Shown one piece after another: positions 1 through 5,830 of a stretch of DNA of 7,419 bases (the stretch's first letter is position 1; every line of letters begins with the position of its first letter). Both the position numbers and the translations under genes were made by a program. Under the pieces are notes generated by a model that saw only the letters and a list, made by a program, of their open reading frames with translations, was not told the origin of the DNA and searched no databases. The stretch is from Deltaproteobacteria bacterium (GTDB lineage Bacteria; Desulfobacterota; Desulfobacteria; Desulfobacterales; Desulfobacteraceae), in assembly GCA_003647385.1 (NCBI GenBank), contig QMMT01000090.1, forward strand, positions 1 to 7,419, read 5' to 3'.

Positions 1-44
1 ATTTTGAGTCGATAAAAGCTTTTATTAAACCCAAGGAGAAAAAA

Positions 45-1160
45 ATGGCTCTATCATTTATGGAAGGCAATGAGGCACTTGCCAGGGGAGCAATTGCCGC
101 AGGCTGCAATTTTTTTGCGGGCTATCCCATTACACCGGCAACAACTATTTTTAATAATATGCTGACCATGCTGCCGCCCAGAGATGGCATCTGTATTCAG
201 GGCGAAGATGAAATTGCATCCATGGGATATTGCATTGGTGCATCCATGGCAGGTAAAAAGGCCCTCACCGCTACATCCGGCCCCGGCATCAGTCTTTACA
301 GCGAGCAGCTTTCATTTGCCATTGGCAGTGAAATCCCTCTGGTCATTGTAGATGTTCAGCGCTTAGGCCCCTCAACAGGCTCGGCAACCAGAGGCGCTGA
401 CAGTGATATCCAGTTTTTAAGGTGGGGAAGTACCAGCGGTATACCCGTAATTGTGCTGGTCCCTAAAGATGCGCTTGACTGCTATATCCTTGCTGTCCAT
501 GCCTTTAACTATGCTGAAGAATTCAGATGCCCTGTCTTTATTGCTTCCAACAAGGAAATCGGGATGACAAGGGAAAGCTTTGATCTTGACTGTGTTACCC
601 TGCCGTCAATTGTAGAAAGAAAACGATTTTCAGGGGATGCGTATCTGCCGTTTGAAGCCAAACCGGATGCTGCGCCGCCTTTCCTTCCCATTGGTGGAAA
701 AACGCTTGTCCGGCAGACTTCATCCACCCATGGACCCGATGGCTTTATTACCATTGATCCTGAAGTAATCGGGCAGAACCAGGCAAGACTGAGAAAAAAA
801 ATCCATAAAGCCAGGAACAGAATTACACTTTTTGAAGAAAACCTCAAAAAGGGCAGCGACACACTGGTTATCAGCTATGGTGTCACAGCCCGTGCGGTTG
901 AAGATGCCGGGAAAAAACTTGAAAAAAAAGGAAAACCTGTCTCTACCTTAACCCTTAAAAGCCTGTGGCCGGTACCCGAAGAACTTTTGATTGAAAAAGC
1001 AAAACCGTTTAAAAGAATCATTGTCATTGAAATGAACCTGGGTCAATACGTCAATGAAATTAAGCGGGTGCTGTGTGATAAAAAAGTGGATTTTTACGGC
1101 CAGATGAACGGTGTGTTGATCTCACCTGCAAAAATAATGGAGGTCATTGAAAATGAATAG
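45..1160 (+). CDS. korA: 2-oxoacid:ferredoxin oxidoreductase, alpha subunit (KorA/VorB type)
   Basis: Alpha subunit of a cytoplasmic TPP-dependent enzyme that oxidatively decarboxylates a 2-oxoacid to its acyl-CoA with ferredoxin, or runs in reverse. Seen: 371 residues, the usual length for a separate alpha subunit. The N-terminal pyrimidine-binding domain (about 10-190) carries GYPITP at 26-31, GEDEIAS at 53-59 and the run TSGPG near 77-81 followed by LGPSTGSAT near 108-115. The C-terminal PFOR domain II (about 270-345) carries LVISYGVTARA and LKSLWPVPEE. The start at 45 has AAGGAG at 33-38, six bases upstream. The same frame stays open back to base 3, so a longer protein is not formally excluded, but the family normally begins near this point. 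The next gene overlaps it, so the two are co-transcribed. The substrate (2-oxoglutarate or a branched-chain 2-oxoacid) cannot be told from sequence. The symbol is the commonest name for this form. No ferredoxin-like delta subunit is visible; it may lie upstream of the window. Confidence 0.9.
   Translation: MALSFMEGNEALARGAIAAGCNFFAGYPITPATTIFNNMLTMLPPRDGICIQGEDEIASMGYCIGASMAGKKALTATSGPGISLYSEQLSFAIGSEIPLVIVDVQRLGPSTGSATRGADSDIQFLRWGSTSGIPVIVLVPKDALDCYILAVHAFNYAEEFRCPVFIASNKEIGMTRESFDLDCVTLPSIVERKRFSGDAYLPFEAKPDAAPPFLPIGGKTLVRQTSSTHGPDGFITIDPEVIGQNQARLRKKIHKARNRITLFEENLKKGSDTLVISYGVTARAVEDAGKKLEKKGKPVSTLTLKSLWPVPEELLIEKAKPFKRIIVIEMNLGQYVNEIKRVLCDKKVDFYGQMNGVLISPAKIMEVIENE
1139..1143 (+). promoter_or_regulatory. 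Shine-Dalgarno site that fixes the beta-gamma subunit start
   Basis: GGAGG lies inside the last codons of the alpha subunit gene, nine bases before ATG 1153 but only three before the in-frame TTG at 1147. The spacing favours ATG 1153 as the start of the downstream gene and implies translational coupling across the 8-base overlap. Confidence 0.75.
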
Positions 1161-2442
1161 TTATCTGAATAAAACCAGGCCCCCTGTTTACTGCCCCGGA
1201 TGCACCCATGAAAAAATCACCACAGGTCTTGATAAAGCATTTGGCCGATTAAACCTTTTGCCGGACAAGACTGTTATTGTTACGGACATCGGATGCTCCG
1301 GCCTTTTTGATACATTCTTCAATGTCCATGCCCTCCATGGTGTTCACGGCCGGGCCCTGACCTATGCATCGGGACTCAAGCTTGTCGATCCGGAGCTGAC
1401 CGTGATTGTCACAATGGGAGACGGGGGGCTAGGTATCGGCGGTGCCCATGTGCTGGCATCCTGTAGAAGGAACCTTGATATCACCTTGATCATTCTTAAT
1501 AATTTCAACTTTGGCATGACCGGCGGCCAATACTCTGCCACCACGCCCACGGATGCAATAGTGGGTTCCCAGTTTCTTAACCAGGCTGAAATTCCCCTTG
1601 ATATCTGCGACATTGCCCAGAGTGCAGGCGCAACATATATTGACAGGTGCTCGGGTCTTGATGCAGACCTGCCGGAAAAAATTGCCAATGCTGTTAAACA
1701 CAAAGGATTTTCAATCATTGAAACTCTTGGCATGTGCACCGGTCGCTACACTAAAAAAAACAAGCTTACCCCAAAGGTCCTGGATCAGATGATAGGTGAT
1801 CTTCCTGAAAAAAATGGTATCATTGAAAAAAATCAAAGGCCTGAATATGGTGAACGGTACAGAGCACTTGCCAAAGGAATGGACATCTTCCCTGAACCGG
1901 TTACCATAGAAAAAAAGATCGATATTCAAAATTATCAACGGCAGGAGGTGGTCATTTTAGGCAGTGCCGGAATGCGGATTGTAACAGCCGGAGATATTGT
2001 GTGCTACGCTGGTCTTTGCGCCGGCATGAACGTGTCAATGAAAAATGATTATAATATCACCGTTCTCAGGGGACAGTCTGTCAGTGAAATCCTGATATCT
2101 CCTGAAAAAATCGGTTATACCGGTATTGAATCACCCACTGTCGTCCTGGCACTGAGTGATGAAGGTGTCCAGCGAAGAAAAAAAATATTTTCAACCTTAA
2201 AACCCGACACCTTTGTTTTAAAAGAAAAGAGTGTTGCCATACCTGAAACCCCTGCAAAAATTATTGAAATTGACTTTAAGGCGTTAAAAATTAAAAAGCA
2301 GGACTGGGCTCTCGCCTCCCTTGGTGTAATCGCAAATAAAGGAAAAGCCATTAATAAAGAAATGTTAACAACTGCTTTAAAAGCCCGATTCAATGAAAAA
2401 GTCTTTCTTATTGCAATGGAAACCATTGAAAAAATGACTTGA
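1153..2442 (+). CDS. korB: 2-oxoacid:ferredoxin oxidoreductase, fused beta (TPP-binding) and gamma subunits
   Basis: Catalytic beta subunit joined to a gamma domain in one 429-residue chain. Separate beta subunits are usually about 270-300 residues and gamma about 180. Beta part (about 1-255): C14-P-G-C17, C48 and C195 match the four-cysteine pattern that binds the [4Fe-4S] cluster in this family. G89-D90-G91 with N116-N117 is the TPP/Mg motif, followed by FGMTGGQ (120-126) and TTP (130-132). Gamma part (about 263-425): the glycine-rich start GSAGMR (270-275) and RGQSVSEILIS (306-316) match in position but depart from the common GxGGQG and RGG forms. An in-frame TTG at 1147 would add two residues, but GGAGG at 1139-1143 favours ATG 1153. 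The gene overlaps the alpha gene by 8 bases. Together they supply alpha, beta and gamma functions. The assignment is strong; the exact 2-oxoacid is not known. Confidence 0.9.
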   Translation: MNSYLNKTRPPVYCPGCTHEKITTGLDKAFGRLNLLPDKTVIVTDIGCSGLFDTFFNVHALHGVHGRALTYASGLKLVDPELTVIVTMGDGGLGIGGAHVLASCRRNLDITLIILNNFNFGMTGGQYSATTPTDAIVGSQFLNQAEIPLDICDIAQSAGATYIDRCSGLDADLPEKIANAVKHKGFSIIETLGMCTGRYTKKNKLTPKVLDQMIGDLPEKNGIIEKNQRPEYGERYRALAKGMDIFPEPVTIEKKIDIQNYQRQEVVILGSAGMRIVTAGDIVCYAGLCAGMNVSMKNDYNITVLRGQSVSEILISPEKIGYTGIESPTVVLALSDEGVQRRKKIFSTLKPDTFVLKEKSVAIPETPAKIIEIDFKALKIKKQDWALASLGVIANKGKAINKEMLTTALKARFNEKVFLIAMETIEKMT

Positions 2443-2450
2443 GCTTCACG

Positions 2451-2477
2451 TTGACATTTATTTGTGCTATTTAATAC
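2451..2477 (+). promoter_or_regulatory. candidate sigma70 promoter for the MFS gene
   Basis: A perfect -35 hexamer TTGACA (2451-2456) begins eight bases after the beta-gamma stop codon. The nearest -10-like sequences are TTTAAT at 2470-2475 (good match, spacer only 13) and TAATAC at 2472-2477 (poor match, spacer 15). The -35 is convincing but the spacing is short, so this is a weak call. It would give the transporter its own transcript. Confidence 0.35.
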
Positions 2478-2492
2478 CTGATCAAAATTTGG

Positions 2493-2500
2493 TAAGGAGA
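2493..2500 (+). promoter_or_regulatory. orphan Shine-Dalgarno sequence in the spacer before the MFS gene
   Basis: TAAGGAGA is the best ribosome-binding sequence in this spacer, but no ATG, GTG or TTG lies within the normal 5-12 bases after it. The next ATG (2525) opens only a two-codon frame ending at TGA 2531. The transporter start is at 2556, too far away to use it directly. It may be a relic left when repeat sequence was inserted between the site and the gene, or it may be chance. Confidence 0.4.
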
Positions 2501-2525
2501 ATCTAAACAAATAAAAACAATTAAA

Positions 2526-2546
2526 TGACCTGAAGGTCACACGTGA
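2526..2546 (+). repeat. copy of 18-bp palindromic repeat, upstream of MFS gene
   Basis: The stretch reads as the last 8 bases of one unit (TGACCTGA, 2526-2533) followed by the first 13 of the next (AGGTCACACGTGA, 2534-2546). It contains two overlapping inverted repeats: TGACCT-GA-AGGTCA (2526-2539) and TCAC-AC-GTGA (2537-2546). Related units lie at 3777-3807. The TGA at 2544-2546 is an in-frame stop 12 bases before the transporter ATG, so it bounds that gene's start. Confidence 0.7.
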
Positions 2547-2555
2547 GTTTTTCAT

Positions 2556-3794
2556 ATGCCCATTTTATCCTCAAAGGCTTTAAGGGTGTTCATCCCTTTT
2601 GCCCTTGGTTATTTTTTGTCCTACCTGTTCCGGGTGGTTAACGCTGTCATTGCTCCGGATCTTGTAGCTGACTTACATATTGATCCCTCCCAGCTGGGAC
2701 TTTTAACATCCACTTATTTTATTGCATTTGCCTCTTCCCAGCTGCCTTTAGGAATTTTTCTGGATCGGTTCGGTCCAAGGATTGTTGAATCTTTTCTTTT
2801 GGCCTTTGCGGGCTTAGGTGCCTTTATTTTTGCAAAATCCCAGACCCTTACAGGTGTTATTATCGGGCGTGCATTTATTGGATTCGGGGTATCGGCCTGC
2901 CTCATGGCTGCCTTTAAATCCTATGTTATCTGGTTTCCTGCAAAGGTGTGGCCGAGAATAAATGGTTTTCAAATGGCTGCGGGGGGCTTAGGTGCCCTGT
3001 CTGCAACCACACCGGTTGAATGGGTTCTCCAAATGACGGATTGGAGAGGTTTGTTCCTTTTATTGGCTTTTTTATCATTTTTCACGGCTTTCAGCGTTTT
3101 TTTTATTGTTCCCGAAAAAAAATCAAAAAAAAACCAGGAAAGCTTTTCTACACAGATTGACGGCATAAAACAGGTTTTCAAATCACATGATTTCTGGCGG
3201 ATTGCCCCTTTAAGCACCATGTCCCAGGCAGGATTTCTTTCTCTCCAGGGACTTTGGGCAGGACCATGGCTGAGGGATATTGCCGGGATGCAGCGCCAGG
3301 AAATTGCCCTGGTTTTATCCTGGACCGCCATTGCCATGATAGCAGGCTTTATCGGTCTTGGATTTGCCGCTGAAAAACTATTTCAAAGAGGTGTCAGCAT
3401 CCTTTTTACTGCGGTTACCGGAATGAGTATTTTCATGGGCATCCAGTTCTTTTTTGTACTTAAAACACCTCTTCCAATACCTCTTTTATGGATATTATTT
3501 GGCTTTTTTGGTACCTCGGGAATCCTGTCATATTCAGCGCTCACTTACAGTTTTCCCAAAATACTGTCCGGAAGGGTCACCACCGGCATCAACCTTCTGG
3601 TGTTTATTGCCGCATTTATTCTGCAATGGGCCATTGGGGCCATCATTAATCTGTGGGAAACTAGTGCGGCAGGAAATTATCACCCATCAGGCTACCAGGC
3701 AAGCTTTCTGATGGTGATCGGCCTTCAGGCGGCAGGACTTGCCTGGTGTCTTTTTTCCGGACTTAAAAATAAAAAGAGGTCACACGTAACCTAA
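2556..3794 (+). CDS. MFS transporter, substrate unknown
   Basis: Inner-membrane secondary transporter of the major facilitator superfamily, 412 residues, the normal size for a 12-helix member. Hydrophobic segments lie roughly at 10-33, 46-66, 78-95, 100-120, 137-152, 165-185, then, after a basic loop (187-212), 217-236, 251-272, 281-302, 307-331, 341-365 and 382-402. Motif A is clear between helices 2 and 3: G66-x3-D70-R71-x-G73-x-R75. FRVVNAVIAP near 25-34 is typical of the first helix in many anion or metabolite MFS proteins, but I cannot name a substrate. The start is bounded by an in-frame TGA at 2544-2546; only a weak GTGAG (2544-2548) precedes ATG 2556. The last codons (RSHVT and stop) are encoded exactly by one 18-bp repeat unit. 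The gene ends at a terminator shared with a convergent gene. Confidence 0.85.
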   Translation: MPILSSKALRVFIPFALGYFLSYLFRVVNAVIAPDLVADLHIDPSQLGLLTSTYFIAFASSQLPLGIFLDRFGPRIVESFLLAFAGLGAFIFAKSQTLTGVIIGRAFIGFGVSACLMAAFKSYVIWFPAKVWPRINGFQMAAGGLGALSATTPVEWVLQMTDWRGLFLLLAFLSFFTAFSVFFIVPEKKSKKNQESFSTQIDGIKQVFKSHDFWRIAPLSTMSQAGFLSLQGLWAGPWLRDIAGMQRQEIALVLSWTAIAMIAGFIGLGFAAEKLFQRGVSILFTAVTGMSIFMGIQFFFVLKTPLPIPLLWILFGFFGTSGILSYSALTYSFPKILSGRVTTGINLLVFIAAFILQWAIGAIINLWETSAAGNYHPSGYQASFLMVIGLQAAGLAWCLFSGLKNKKRSHVT

Positions 3795-3807
3795 AGGTCA
3801 CACGTAA
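3777..3807 (+). repeat. two tandem units of the 18-bp repeat spanning the MFS stop codon
   Basis: A full unit AGGTCACACGTAACCTAA (3777-3794) is followed directly by 13 bases of a second (AGGTCACACGTAA, 3795-3807). The first unit is in frame with the transporter and encodes R-S-H-V-T-stop. ACCTAAAGGTCACACGT (3789-3805) matches the upstream copy at 2528-2544 in 16 of 17 positions. The implied consensus AGGTCACACGTGACCT is palindromic apart from its central AC. The repeat runs straight into the terminator. Confidence 0.75.
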
Positions 3808-3843
3808 AAAAGGGCTTTTGCAAGTAAACCCAAAGCCCTTTTT
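3807..3843. terminator. bidirectional intrinsic terminator between convergent genes
   Basis: A perfect 12-bp stem, AAAAAGGGCTTT (3807-3818) with AAAGCCCTTTTT (3832-3843), encloses a 13-base loop. It has A-tract and T-tract on opposite sides, so it gives a U-tailed hairpin on either strand. It lies 12 bases after the transporter stop and 20 bases beyond the stop of the minus-strand gene, and so can end both transcripts. Confidence 0.9.
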
Positions 3844-3863
3844 CAGTCCAACACCTATCCCTT

Positions 3864-5522
3864 TTATGAGTTCAATATCTTTTTGGCACTTTCGTTGTTG
3901 ACATCAGATACATGAGGAATGCCTGTTTCAACGGCTGTTTCCCGATTACCTGCAAAAATTTCCTGGCGTGTGATTTGATCCAAAGAAAACTTCCTTGCCC
4001 CGGCCATGAGCTGCTGCAGGCCGCAGGCCAGCTTATCTGCCTGGGTATAGAATGCAATGGCTCCATAAGGAATATTTTTAATTTCATCTTTACCTATTTT
4101 TTTCTCCAGGTCATGATATCCTGCAAAAATTTCAGCAGCAGTTTTCCCAACTTCCAGAACTGTTTTCGGCAGTTCGTTCCAGTTGCCGTTTACAGCTGGC
4201 CGCCGCTCAGGATATATGGCTCCCTCAATGTTGGCCCCTAAAAATCCAGGGATCATAATGGCTCTTCCCATACAAATCAGTTTTGTGTAAGGAGCACCTA
4301 AGGCCAATGCTTTAAAAATGTGATCTTCAAGAGCAAACCCGCCCGCAAAAGACATATCCACAACATTTCTTCCCTTTGCAGATAAAATACTGGCATATTC
4401 ATGGGCTTTTGAATGAAGATTAATGGAAGGAACCCCCCAGCTTTGCATCATATTCCACGGGCTCATCCCGGTTCCCCCGCCAGAACCGTCCATGGTTAAA
4501 AGATCAAGTTCTGCATCCGTTGCAAATTTAATGGCCATTGCCAGCTCTTCCATACCATAAGAACCGGTTTTCAAACTAATTCTATCAAACCCGATACCCC
4601 GAAGATATTCCACAGAGTTCATAAAATCTTCCTGGACGGCGCTGACTGTAGGAAGATTTGTAGCGCCCAGGCGACTATGACGGGCAAAAGACTTAATCGC
4701 ACCCTGCTCAAAGCCTTGCTGAACTTCAGGTAAGGACGGATCAGGATCAACCACATACCCGCGGTCTTTTAAAAACCTAGCATATTCAATGTTTCTGACC
4801 TGTATCTCACCACCAATATTCTTTGCCCCCTGGCCCCATTTTAATTCAATGATACACTTGTCACCATATTTATCCACGACGTATTCCGCCACGCCATTGC
4901 GTGTATCCTCAACATTGAGCTGCACAATGATGGCACCATAACCGTCATAATACCTTAAATAGGTTTCTATTCTCCGGTCAAGCTCGGGTGCTTTAACAAT
5001 TTTACCTTTCTTATCTGCCTGTGGACCGATTTCAGAATTTTTATCCACACCCACCACATTTTCACCGATCACCACCGGGATACCGAGCAATGCACCACCA
5101 ATGGCAAAAGAATCCCAGTATTTTTCCGCGATAAGAGTTGACCCCAGTGCCCCTGTCATCATGGGCATGCGGATTTTTGTCTTCACCTTGCTTCCGAACT
5201 CGGTTTTAAGACTGACATTTGGGAAAATGCAATCATCCGGGTTGTTTGTCATATCCCCGGTAAGTCCGGTAGAACCATATGCATACCCTTGAATTCTGAG
5301 GGAATTATATGATACCCCTACATGGGTGGTATTGTTTCCACCAGCAGTAACCAACCCAAAGCTTCTCGGATATAATAATTTTCTTCCGACCATGCTGGAG
5401 AGCCATGTTTCACATTTCCCTTTGCAATCTGCCCGGCATAGTGTGCAAAGACTTGATTCGCATGCATCCCCCCGGTTTCTAGTTCCCAGGACATCATTTC
5501 CTTTTGAAAATCTCATTTCCAT
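3864..5522 (-). CDS. FMN-binding glutamate synthase domain protein (stand-alone)
   Basis: 552 residues built around the FMN/2-oxoglutarate-binding TIM-barrel domain of glutamate synthase large subunits. Seen: ELKWGQGAKNIGGE (226-239) corresponds to the family's KxSQGAKPGxGG segment, and MDGSGGGTGMSP (344-355) to its DGxGGGTGxSP flavin-binding loop. There is no glutaminase (class II amidotransferase) domain and no adjacent small subunit, so a complete NADPH glutamate synthase is not encoded here. The N-terminus has C21, C26, C29, C33 and C37 (C-x4-C-x2-C-x3-C-x3-C), a likely Fe-S site. The region after the barrel where GltB carries its 3Fe-4S cysteines (about 416-436) has only C417. AGGAG at 5532-5536 on the minus strand lies nine bases before ATG 5522, which is preferred over the ATG two codons later. 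The role is probably ammonia- or ferredoxin-linked glutamate formation or a related amination. The exact reaction is unknown. Confidence 0.85.
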   Translation of the reverse strand: MEMRFSKGNDVLGTRNRGDACESSLCTLCRADCKGKCETWLSSMVGRKLLYPRSFGLVTAGGNNTTHVGVSYNSLRIQGYAYGSTGLTGDMTNNPDDCIFPNVSLKTEFGSKVKTKIRMPMMTGALGSTLIAEKYWDSFAIGGALLGIPVVIGENVVGVDKNSEIGPQADKKGKIVKAPELDRRIETYLRYYDGYGAIIVQLNVEDTRNGVAEYVVDKYGDKCIIELKWGQGAKNIGGEIQVRNIEYARFLKDRGYVVDPDPSLPEVQQGFEQGAIKSFARHSRLGATNLPTVSAVQEDFMNSVEYLRGIGFDRISLKTGSYGMEELAMAIKFATDAELDLLTMDGSGGGTGMSPWNMMQSWGVPSINLHSKAHEYASILSAKGRNVVDMSFAGGFALEDHIFKALALGAPYTKLICMGRAIMIPGFLGANIEGAIYPERRPAVNGNWNELPKTVLEVGKTAAEIFAGYHDLEKKIGKDEIKNIPYGAIAFYTQADKLACGLQQLMAGARKFSLDQITRQEIFAGNRETAVETGIPHVSDVNNESAKKILNS

Positions 5523-5560
5523 ATTGCTTTTCTCCTATTTAAATATTGTTAAATTTTTTA

Positions 5561-5578
5561 CATTTCACCGTTGAAATG
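5561..5578 (-). promoter_or_regulatory. leader hairpin upstream of the glutamate-synthase-like gene
   Basis: A perfect 7-bp inverted repeat, CATTTCA (5561-5567) and TGAAATG (5572-5578), has a 4-base loop. It lies in the minus-strand leader, between the terminator-like hairpin and the ribosome-binding site. On the RNA its 5' arm includes UCAUUU, which could instead pair with AAAUGA (complement of 5637-5642) before the first hairpin. This gives a possible alternative fold. The function is inferred only from position. Confidence 0.4.
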
Positions 5579-5593
5579 ATTCCCTGAAAATAC

Positions 5594-5635
5594 AAAAAGG
5601 CATCCTCCCGGTCAAAGCCCGGAGCAGACACCTTT
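5594..5635 (-). terminator. terminator-like hairpin in the 5' leader of the glutamate-synthase-like gene (possible attenuator)
   Basis: On the minus strand AAAGGTGTC (complement of 5627-5635) pairs with GATGCCTTT (5596-5604). Inside it CTCCGG (5619-5624) pairs with CCGGGAG (5605-5611) with one bulged base, around a 7-base loop. A five-base U tract follows. Two pairs in the outer stem are G-U wobbles on the minus-strand RNA and become A-C mismatches on the plus strand, so the structure is meant for minus-strand transcription. It lies about 70 bases before the start codon of that gene, within its leader, as expected for attenuation. I could not match it to a riboswitch family by eye. Confidence 0.6.
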
Positions 5636-5689
5636 GTCATTTAGAAATTTATCTTTACGCCATTGTAAAAACAAACTGATTCACAAAAA

Positions 5690-5718
5690 GAAATATCTTG
5701 AACAAAATATAATGTCAA
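5690..5718 (-). promoter_or_regulatory. sigma70 promoter candidate for the glutamate-synthase-like gene
   Basis: On the minus strand a perfect TTGACA (complement of 5713-5718) is followed after 17 bases by TATTTC (complement of 5690-5695), which matches TATAAT in its first two positions and one more. It would start a transcript near 5683 with a leader of about 160 bases containing both hairpins. The -35 and spacing are strong; the -10 is moderate. Confidence 0.5.
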
Positions 5719-5758
5719 CTTAATATTTCAAAAAAAAATTATCTTCAATAGATAGAAG

Positions 5759-5787
5759 TTGCATTTGTTTAGGAAAATATATACATA
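5759..5787 (+). promoter_or_regulatory. weak promoter candidate for the GGDEF-PilZ gene
   Basis: TTGCAT (5759-5764), 17 bases, then TACATA (5782-5787) lie 44 bases before ATG 5831 in a strongly AT-rich stretch. The hexamers are only fair matches. It is the best-placed plus-strand candidate that I found, not a firm call. Confidence 0.25.
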
Positions 5788-5830
5788 GATTGCATGGAGT
5801 AAGAAAATCTGTACTTGAAAAAGGGGGCGC

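Noticed and set aside
1..44. Possible tail of an upstream gene (TGA at 5-7, TAA at 13-15) such as a ferredoxin-like delta subunit
   Set aside because: Too few codons to recognise any protein; the frame and the stop cannot be chosen.
2526..2552. Intrinsic terminator after the beta-gamma gene formed by the palindrome and TTTTT at 2548-2552
   Set aside because: The palindromes have only two-base loops or are not directly followed by the T run, so a good terminator fold is unlikely.
2115..2555. 146-codon open frame on the minus strand over the end of the beta-gamma gene
   Set aside because: It lies antisense to a well-supported gene, resembles no family, and its frame is explained by the AAA-rich codons of the real gene.
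2526..3807. Insertion sequence or composite transposon carrying the transporter, given flanking repeats
   Set aside because: There is no transposase, no long terminal inverted repeats and no clear target duplication; the repeats are short and unequal.
5594..5642. Known riboswitch (c-di-GMP, fluoride, glutamine-type) in the leader hairpin region
   Set aside because: I compared remembered conserved cores of these classes and found no match; only a generic hairpin with a U tract can be claimed.
5708..5713. Perfect TATAAT on the plus strand as a -10 box for the GGDEF gene
   Set aside because: No acceptable -35 lies 16-18 bases upstream (TTCACA is 22 away), and it overlaps the minus-strand -35 TTGACA in an AT-rich stretch.
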